From: Halovenus sp.
GTDB lineage: Archaea > Halobacteriota > Halobacteria > Halobacteriales > Haloarculaceae
Direction: 5' to 3'
Assembly: GCA_028274925.1 (NCBI GenBank)
Contig: JAQCNR010000484.1
Location: forward strand, 1 to 6,735
DNA length: 6,735 nucleotides
Shown here: positions 1 to 4,717 of the stretch, piece by piece
Layout of the letters: each line of letters opens with the position of its first letter
Position numbering within the stretch: the first letter of the stretch is position 1
Translations under genes and position numbers: made by a program
The notes under the pieces: model-generated
What the model was told of the DNA's origin: nothing
Seen by the model: only the letters and a program-made list of their open reading frames with translations
Database searches by the model: none

Positions 1-195
1 AACGTCATCGACGGCAACGGCCGCCGCCTCCATCCCACGTTCGCCGTTGTCAACTTGCTGGTCGGCGGTGAACTCGGTAAGTCGGTCGAACCCGCCCGTC
101 GAGACGACGCCAACGCCGGTAATGATAATCGAGAAGGTGAGCACGAACGCCACCACGTCGGACACTCCGCGGTTACTGTCAGTTCGTCGGCTCAT
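1..195 (-). CDS. Pilin-like protein, V-type signal, 3' part beyond window
   Basis: The first 65 codons of a further gene in the operon, cut by the left window edge. The start ATG at 195-193 overlaps the stop of the preceding gene (ATGA) and has GGAGTG 6-8 bases upstream. The protein begins MSRRTDSNRG, then VSDVVAFVLTFSIIITGVG, which is an RG|VS leader followed by a hydrophobic helix (about 13-33). This is again the prepilin layout, with Asp at +3. After the helix comes TGGFDRLTEF, then a Gln/Asp/Glu-containing, probably helical stretch leading into an Ala/Val segment. That is the usual start of a pilin head or extended helix. The frame is open to base 1 with no stop. This is the fifth consecutive pilin-like gene. 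It may match a haloarchaeal DUF family found at the end of such clusters (possibly DUF7289, from memory). I cannot say how long it is or whether more genes follow. Confidence 0.75.
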   Translation of the reverse strand, partial: MSRRTDSNRGVSDVVAFVLTFSIIITGVGVVSTGGFDRLTEFTADQQVDNGERGMEAAAVAVDDV

Positions 196-635
196 ATGTC
201 ACACTCCCCCAGTTTGATTTCTTCGCCCTCACAGAGGTTGATTTCGGCGTCTGCCCCGCTGATCCCGGACGGGCCAATCGCTGTCTCTGTCTCTATCGGA
301 AACTCCACCGAGCGGCCCAACTGCGCAGACCGCACCACGAGACTGTCGTTGTTGAGCTGTATCGTGTACCGGAACGACCCGGCGATTCGCTCGGGATACT
401 CGGGCTTGACCGAGACATTGACATTATCGCCGGTTGCGTTCAGTCGGTCGAAGGTGTTGACGTAGCTCGCGGCGTCACTGCCGATTTCTCGGAGTTGCTG
501 CTCACCGACGTTTTGCTGCTGAGATTCGAGCAACGTTCCCGCACCGATGATGAGTCCAGAAACTAACACCGTCGAGATAGCGACTGTCAGTGCGTGTGTG
601 ATTGCGACCGACACTGCGCGCGTGTCTCCGTTCAT
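192..635 (-). CDS. Pilin-like protein, V-type signal
   Basis: A protein of 147 residues. The N-terminus MNGDTRA then VSVAITHAL leads into a hydrophobic helix to about residue 35. The presumed processing site is RA|VS rather than RG|Q, closer to the RG|VS-type leaders common in haloarchaeal pilins. The exported domain begins with a Gln-rich, probably helical stretch (37-50), then shows strands typical of a small beta domain (SFRYTIQL, SLVVRSAQLG). Sequons are N66, N73 and N96. Cysteines C135 and C145 lie in the last 13 residues and bracket an acidic/Lys loop. The start lies in the previous stop (ATGA) and has a good GGAGG 7 bases upstream, so it can be initiated independently as well as by coupling. 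It resembles a family I recall as DUF7266, unverified. It is a minor pilin-like component by context; no biochemical role is known to me. Confidence 0.78.
   Translation of the reverse strand: MNGDTRAVSVAITHALTVAISTVLVSGLIIGAGTLLESQQQNVGEQQLREIGSDAASYVNTFDRLNATGDNVNVSVKPEYPERIAGSFRYTIQLNNDSLVVRSAQLGRSVEFPIETETAIGPSGISGADAEINLCEGEEIKLGECDI
202..207 (-). promoter_or_regulatory. Shine-Dalgarno motif ahead of the gene starting at 195
   Basis: GGAGTG on the minus strand, with GGAG 8 bases before the ATG at 195-193, lies within the end of the upstream reading frame. It supports the short start that places the RG|VS processing site at residue 10 of the partial gene. Confidence 0.55.
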
Positions 636-1552
636 CCCTCTGCCTCCGTGAACAGTGTATACTCGCTATCGTAGGCAACACTCGGTGTCTGATAGGAGAT
701 TTCGACCGTCGGGTTGACGATGACGGGGGATTCAGTCCGGACGTCTGGATTGCCGTACGTCGACACGCTCGCGGGAGTACCCCCGGTGACGGCAAACGAC
801 CCGTCAACCGTAGACGAGCCACCCGCTGTGATCCGCACATCGTACTGGCTCATCTCCTCGAACGCAAACGTGCAGCTATCACCGTCTGCGTCTCGGATGA
901 CGCCGGATCGCTTCTCTAACTCTACTGTTGCGCCCGCGTTACCTCCGGGGTCTGGTTCCGGCCCAACGACGCTGCAGGTCACAGTTCCCGATACGGTCTC
1001 GTAATCTGTGTTCTCTCCGTCAAGTGTGATACTTTGTTCAGGGGTTGGTCCAGGCCCGTCGTACAGTTCAATGACGACCTCGGCGTCTTCAGCGACAGTC
1101 ACGTTCAGATACGGCAGCGACGCTGCGCCCTCGATGTATCGATCGGAAAAGCTTGACTCGTTGGGAATTGCGCTGCCGGCGACAAAACCGCCACTGACAC
1201 TCCTCGCTGGGTCGTACTCCACATCGGTGACTACTGGTTTCTCTCTGGAAACAAACGTCCCCAACTGCGCGTTGTACGCCGTGACGTTTGGCCCCAGCGC
1301 TCCAATCTCGGCGTACGGTTGGTGTTTCTCCCCATCGCCCGTACTCGTTGCAAAGAACAGTTTTCGGACGTGGCGGTGGAGTTGTTCGGTCATCTGGTCA
1401 GTGTCCGAGAGGCTCTGGGCGTCACTCTGTGCCTTCACATTCGGTGAGGAGTGGACAGCATTCAACAACACAACCGCCCCGAGAATAGCTGTCGCAACTA
1501 GAATGGCTGCGATCAGGACCAACTGCCCGCGCTCGTGGCGACTGTTCACCAT
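632..1552 (-). CDS. Large pilin-like exported protein (Q-type), beta-rich domain
   Basis: The largest of the small subunits, 306 residues. The N-terminus MVNSRHERG then QLVLIAAI leads into a hydrophobic helix (10-34), again RG|Q-like but without an acidic residue near +5. Beyond residue 35 the chain is exported. There is a polar helix-like region (40-70), then a long Val/Thr/Ser/Gly-rich region (about 105-300) with the alternating pattern of a beta-sandwich and Pro/Gly-rich turns (163-172, 197-206). Sequons are at N89, N131 and N150. The two cysteines are C193 and C227. It starts 7 bases inside the previous gene (ATGGTGA; a GTG at 1549 would also overlap that stop) and ends overlapping the next start by 4 bases. 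It resembles a haloarchaeal family I recall as DUF7261, unverified. Its size and beta-rich body would suit a tip or surface-exposed subunit, but that is inference only. Confidence 0.8.
   Translation of the reverse strand: MVNSRHERGQLVLIAAILVATAILGAVVLLNAVHSSPNVKAQSDAQSLSDTDQMTEQLHRHVRKLFFATSTGDGEKHQPYAEIGALGPNVTAYNAQLGTFVSREKPVVTDVEYDPARSVSGGFVAGSAIPNESSFSDRYIEGAASLPYLNVTVAEDAEVVIELYDGPGPTPEQSITLDGENTDYETVSGTVTCSVVGPEPDPGGNAGATVELEKRSGVIRDADGDSCTFAFEEMSQYDVRITAGGSSTVDGSFAVTGGTPASVSTYGNPDVRTESPVIVNPTVEISYQTPSVAYDSEYTLFTEAEG
643..647 (-). promoter_or_regulatory. Shine-Dalgarno motif ahead of the gene starting at 635
   Basis: GGAGG on the minus strand lies 7 bases before the ATG at 635-633, inside the coding region of the preceding gene. 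Spacing and sequence fit the haloarchaeal 16S anti-Shine-Dalgarno. This supports the chosen start and allows initiation that does not rely only on the ATGA overlap. Confidence 0.65.
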
Positions 1553-2139
1553 GCGACCACCCTGACCCTGACAATTGCATAGACGTGCTCGTCACTCGAC
1601 GGATTCTGGTCATTGAGGTAGATATCGTCATCGTCCTCACCGAGGGTCCCGACCTGTCGACACCGTCCGTCTTCGACCTCGTAGACCGGGTCAGTCTCCG
1701 ACAGCGTGAGATACCGCGACGCGCTCACGGTGTCGACATCTGCCAGCGGCGGCCGTGGCCCGATCTGCTCGCTTTCGTAGCCGCTGGCTGTGGGATACGT
1801 GATACTAATCCGGTAGGTGTACTGGCCTTTGAGTGTTTGATTCAACACCGGTCCGAACTCGGTTACGTTAGCGTCGGCTGCCGCGACCTCTGGATGTGGA
1901 TTACCCTCAGCGTCGACGCAGGTCACTGCCGTCTGTAATGCACCAACGTCTTCGGCCACGGCCAGCGTATCTGCAACCTCGGCTCGAGTCTCTGAACTGC
2001 CGAACTCCTGATTACCGGTCCACGGCGCGATATCGACTGCTTGCAGTCCCAGTACCAGTGCCGAGATGACGATAATCGCACCAATAATCCCTTCCAGAGC
2101 GTACGCTTGTCCCCGTCTGTCGTGTTCCATCGGTTGCAT
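1546..2139 (-). CDS. Pilin-like protein, second Q-type subunit
   Basis: A protein of 197 residues from the chosen ATG. The N-terminus MQPMEHDRRG then QAYALEG leads into a hydrophobic helix (about 17-35). This is a prepilin-like signal with cleavage expected after RRG, Gln at +1 and Glu at +6. The exported domain has sequons at N91 and N100, cysteines C74 and C160, an Asp run near 169-172, and a hydrophobic C-terminal strand ending in Trp (RVRVVAW). Start choice: an ATG further upstream at 2181 would add a non-signal leader encoded inside the previous gene. The candidates are GTG at 2145 (overlapping the previous stop as GTGA), ATG at 2139 (2 bases after that stop), and ATG at 2130 (with GGTGA about 11 bases upstream). 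All give a short leader. I chose 2139 but cannot exclude the other two. It resembles a haloarchaeal family I recall as DUF7288, unverified. The role in pilus assembly is inferred from signal and position. Confidence 0.8.
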   Translation of the reverse strand: MQPMEHDRRGQAYALEGIIGAIIVISALVLGLQAVDIAPWTGNQEFGSSETRAEVADTLAVAEDVGALQTAVTCVDAEGNPHPEVAAADANVTEFGPVLNQTLKGQYTYRISITYPTASGYESEQIGPRPPLADVDTVSASRYLTLSETDPVYEVEDGRCRQVGTLGEDDDDIYLNDQNPSSDEHVYAIVRVRVVAW

Positions 2140-2141
2140 TG

Positions 2142-2576
2142 TCACCACACCCAGACTACGAGTTGGCACCCATGCTCGCACGGACCGCCGGTTGTCCGCA
2201 CCGTGCGTACGGTCGTGGCCGACGGTTCGTTCCCACGTCGCTCGTCGCCGGCCTGTGCAATCGTTTTCGTCCGCGTTTGTACGGTAATATTGAGGCTGCG
2301 ATACTCGTTCACCCCTGCTCGTTTTTTCAGCCCCTCCACGTAGTCGTCGTCACCGTCCAGTCCGCTCACGTTGAGCGTCCTATCACCCGCCACTGTCGCG
2401 TTATCTTCGAGTATTTCCTCCGCAACCCGGTCGGCCATCTTCTCTTTGTCTGCCGACACAGGGTCGACGAAGGGACCGAATACCTGCGGGAACAGTGATA
2501 GCGCCGTAATAATCGCAACCAACAGCAGTACGATCCCTAAGAGGTAATCGTACGCTGTCTGTCCCCGCTGGTTCAT
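2142..2576 (-). CDS. Pilin-like protein with class III signal sequence (Q-type)
   Basis: A small single-pass protein of 144 residues. The N-terminus reads MNQRG then QTAYDYLLG, followed by a hydrophobic helix to about residue 33. This fits an archaeal class III prepilin signal: a short charged leader, cleavage after RG, Gln at +1, an acidic residue (Asp) at +5, then the helix that packs in the filament core. The mature domain (34-144) has N-glycosylation sequons at N59, N69 and N96. Two cysteines, C133 and C137 (CEHGC), lie close to a Trp-rich C-terminus (VVWVW). It starts within the pilC stop (ATGA). No clear Shine-Dalgarno motif precedes it, so it probably depends on re-initiation after pilC. 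It resembles a haloarchaeal DUF family (from memory DUF7287, unverified) that follows pilC genes. The likely role is a minor pilin or assembly factor. The pilin-like call is supported by the signal and context; the exact function is unknown. Confidence 0.82.
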   Translation of the reverse strand: MNQRGQTAYDYLLGIVLLLVAIITALSLFPQVFGPFVDPVSADKEKMADRVAEEILEDNATVAGDRTLNVSGLDGDDDYVEGLKKRAGVNEYRSLNITVQTRTKTIAQAGDERRGNEPSATTVRTVRTTGGPCEHGCQLVVWVW

Positions 2577-4717
2577 GACTCGGGGTGACTCGCTCGCATC
2601 TTTTCAATCTTTTGACTTGCTCTGGTCACGACCGTCCGGCCGGCCGGAGTCACGAGCAGGAGCAGGGCAGTTGCCGATTCGGAACTGTTCGCGCTCGAGA
2701 TCTGTTCGACGATTGTCCACGTGATCAGTGTTATCGTCGCCAGGATGACGGCGTATTTCAGCCCGGCCATCAGTTCGACACTTCTGATGTAGCCTGCGAT
2801 GAACGAGGAGACGACTGCCTGCAGCGTCACCGCGTGGAAAAAGACCATCGAGAGATAGCCGGTATCGATGTCTGCCCCGAACTCCCCAGAGGCGCCCTCA
2901 CTGCCGCCGCCAGTGCTGCCCAGGTTCGCCATCGTGTCGAGGAACTGCACGCGCAGTAGCCCCATCACCGCAAGCAGCGTCAGGAAGGTCATGATGATAA
3001 TGACCATCTGCATCCGCGTTCGGGCCTTTCGCTCTCGGGCGATTTCGTCCTGATTCTCTGAGGCCACTGCCGCTGTCGAGAGCACGTCCTGAATCTGACT
3101 CGAGGCCTCCTGTGCCTCGCTGATGAGTTTTACAGTTCTGGCGAGTCGCGGGAGGTGGTATTTGTTGTTGAACTCCCGCATGGCGTCTTTCAGACTCGTC
3201 CCGTAGTTCACTTTCGCGTGCATGGTCTCGAACTCGTCGGAGAGTTTCCCCGAAGAGGTGTCAGAGACGGTTCTGATCGACTCCAGCAGCGTCATTCCGG
3301 TGTCGTTCGCGCTCGCGAGTTTCCGCAGGTTCTCCGAGAGATTCCCGAGAATGCCTTTCCGCGAGATGACATTCCACTCGTGAAAGACTGCGAGCGGCAA
3401 CATGTTCATGTAGATTGGGAGATACATCCAGACGAATGTGCCCCAGACCGGACTGTCCTGAATTCCGCCAACCGATGTCGGTGCGCTCCCCGAGACCACC
3501 AGCCCGATCATCACGAGCGCAGTCAGCGGCGTCGTGATCAGGAGAATCATCTTCGGGTGGTCTTTGAAAAAGAGGTGTGGCGACCGAAGAATCTCCATTA
3601 GCTCGTGAGTTCCTTCACGGCGCTTGATCTGGTCGAACACCTTCTTGTCGCCGGTGTACTCTTCGACGAGTCCGGGATTGAACACGCCAATCCCTTCTTC
3701 GACAGTGAACGCCTCATCGGCTTCTGGACGCAGATACCCGTCACCGAGTTCGTCCTGCGTGACCGTCGAGACGAGAATCAGGAAGGCCGCGCCAATCAGT
3801 GGAATCAGGCCATACACCGTGCCATTCAGCAGGAACCGGTCGAGTCCGCCGCCCATCAGTCCCATGATCACCAGAATAATGATCAAAAGCAGCGGGAACA
3901 GCGACAGCGTCATGTACATCTCGCCGAACAGTTCCAGCGTATCGAGCTGTTTTTTCTGCTCCTGTTGGGCCGTCCGGAGCTGTTTGTTCTTCTGGTCTTC
4001 GAGGAAATCGGTCATGTCACCTCCGGAGTCGACAATCGACAGCATATCCGTCAGGAACTGCGCGAGCTCGTCGCTGGGCGTTTCCAGCGCTTGATTTCGT
4101 ATTGCAGTCCGATAATCTGTATCGAAATACTCCGTTTCGAGAACAATCGACTGGAACTCTTTTGCCACCTCACCGTACGTGTCGTCGGCCTTGGCCATCG
4201 CCCGGAGAATTTCCAACTGGTTCATCCCCCCGACTGACAGCGCGTACATGAACGACACCGAGTCAGCGAGCAGAATGTTGATCTCACGCTTGCGCGCACC
4301 AGACCGGAAATACGGCACTGATATCAGTGACCCGAACCCGATTGCGAAGCCAATGGAACCGAATATCAGTCCCGACACAATCAAGATTGCTGGTTCGCGG
4401 ATGATGTCGACAACCTGTGAAAGCCCTTCGGGCAACGGCACGAGTCCTTCCCAGCCGACGATCTGGAGGAAGAGATAGCCGAGCAACATGCCGAGAATCC
4501 ACAGCCCGAGTCCGGCGATGAGCCCGACAGCCAGCGCACGCGAGATGAACAGTTCGACGTTGTCGGCCATCCGGGCCTGTGCGAGTTTTTTCTCGACGCC
4601 GCTGACAAAGTCACTCTCACCGTCAAACAACCGCTTGTACAGCGGATAGAACCGCCCGCCGAGCGAGCTATCTTGGCGGGCTTCCTCTGTCTGTGTCTCC
4701 TTAGTCTCGATGCTCAT
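2573..4717 (-). CDS. pilC: PilC-like membrane platform protein with two T2SSF domains
   Basis: A 714-residue polytopic membrane protein, the expected inner-membrane platform that couples the ATPase to pilin insertion. About nine hydrophobic segments are visible, near residues 61-87, 108-132, 268-288, 300-318, 389-409, 424-445, 569-590, 620-642 and 651-671. Two cytoplasmic T2SSF-type helical domains precede the third and seventh segments (about 145-265 and 455-568). They look like a duplication: GMNQLEILR (164-172) matches GMTLLESIR (474-482), each followed by a similar helix ending in an acidic-Phe turn. A doubled T2SSF domain in one long chain is typical of archaeal PilC and parallels the separate TadB/TadC pair of bacterial Tad systems. 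The N-terminus (1-57) is hydrophilic and there is no signal peptide. I see no cysteine in the whole chain. The start ATG overlaps the pilB stop (ATGA), with GGAGG motifs just upstream. The stop overlaps the next start by 4 bases. The Gly/Ser-rich loop (about 598-614) probably faces outward. Confidence 0.92.
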   Translation of the reverse strand: MSIETKETQTEEARQDSSLGGRFYPLYKRLFDGESDFVSGVEKKLAQARMADNVELFISRALAVGLIAGLGLWILGMLLGYLFLQIVGWEGLVPLPEGLSQVVDIIREPAILIVSGLIFGSIGFAIGFGSLISVPYFRSGARKREINILLADSVSFMYALSVGGMNQLEILRAMAKADDTYGEVAKEFQSIVLETEYFDTDYRTAIRNQALETPSDELAQFLTDMLSIVDSGGDMTDFLEDQKNKQLRTAQQEQKKQLDTLELFGEMYMTLSLFPLLLIIILVIMGLMGGGLDRFLLNGTVYGLIPLIGAAFLILVSTVTQDELGDGYLRPEADEAFTVEEGIGVFNPGLVEEYTGDKKVFDQIKRREGTHELMEILRSPHLFFKDHPKMILLITTPLTALVMIGLVVSGSAPTSVGGIQDSPVWGTFVWMYLPIYMNMLPLAVFHEWNVISRKGILGNLSENLRKLASANDTGMTLLESIRTVSDTSSGKLSDEFETMHAKVNYGTSLKDAMREFNNKYHLPRLARTVKLISEAQEASSQIQDVLSTAAVASENQDEIARERKARTRMQMVIIIMTFLTLLAVMGLLRVQFLDTMANLGSTGGGSEGASGEFGADIDTGYLSMVFFHAVTLQAVVSSFIAGYIRSVELMAGLKYAVILATITLITWTIVEQISSANSSESATALLLLVTPAGRTVVTRASQKIEKMRASHPES

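Noticed and set aside
1008..1565. A 185-codon plus-strand frame
   Set aside because: It is a Ser/Thr-rich shadow of the 306-residue pilin-like gene. The minus-strand gene has a signal, overlaps its neighbours as an operon member and has a plausible protein composition.
2140..2181. N-terminal extension of the second pilin-like protein to an ATG at 2181
   Set aside because: It would overlap the previous gene by 40 bases and put an extra non-signal peptide before the prepilin leader. The shorter starts fit both the signal and the pattern of short overlaps.
2635..2648. A perfect 14-base palindrome, TCCGGCCGGCCGGA
   Set aside because: It sits inside the pilC coding region, encoding an ordinary PAGRT stretch, with no U-run or flanking structure. 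It is most simply explained by GC-rich codons, so I do not call it a terminator or operator.
3605..4237. A 210-codon plus-strand frame rich in Gln/His/Arg
   Set aside because: It is antisense to the platform protein, has an atypical composition for an acidic halophile proteome, no credible ribosome site and no family resemblance.
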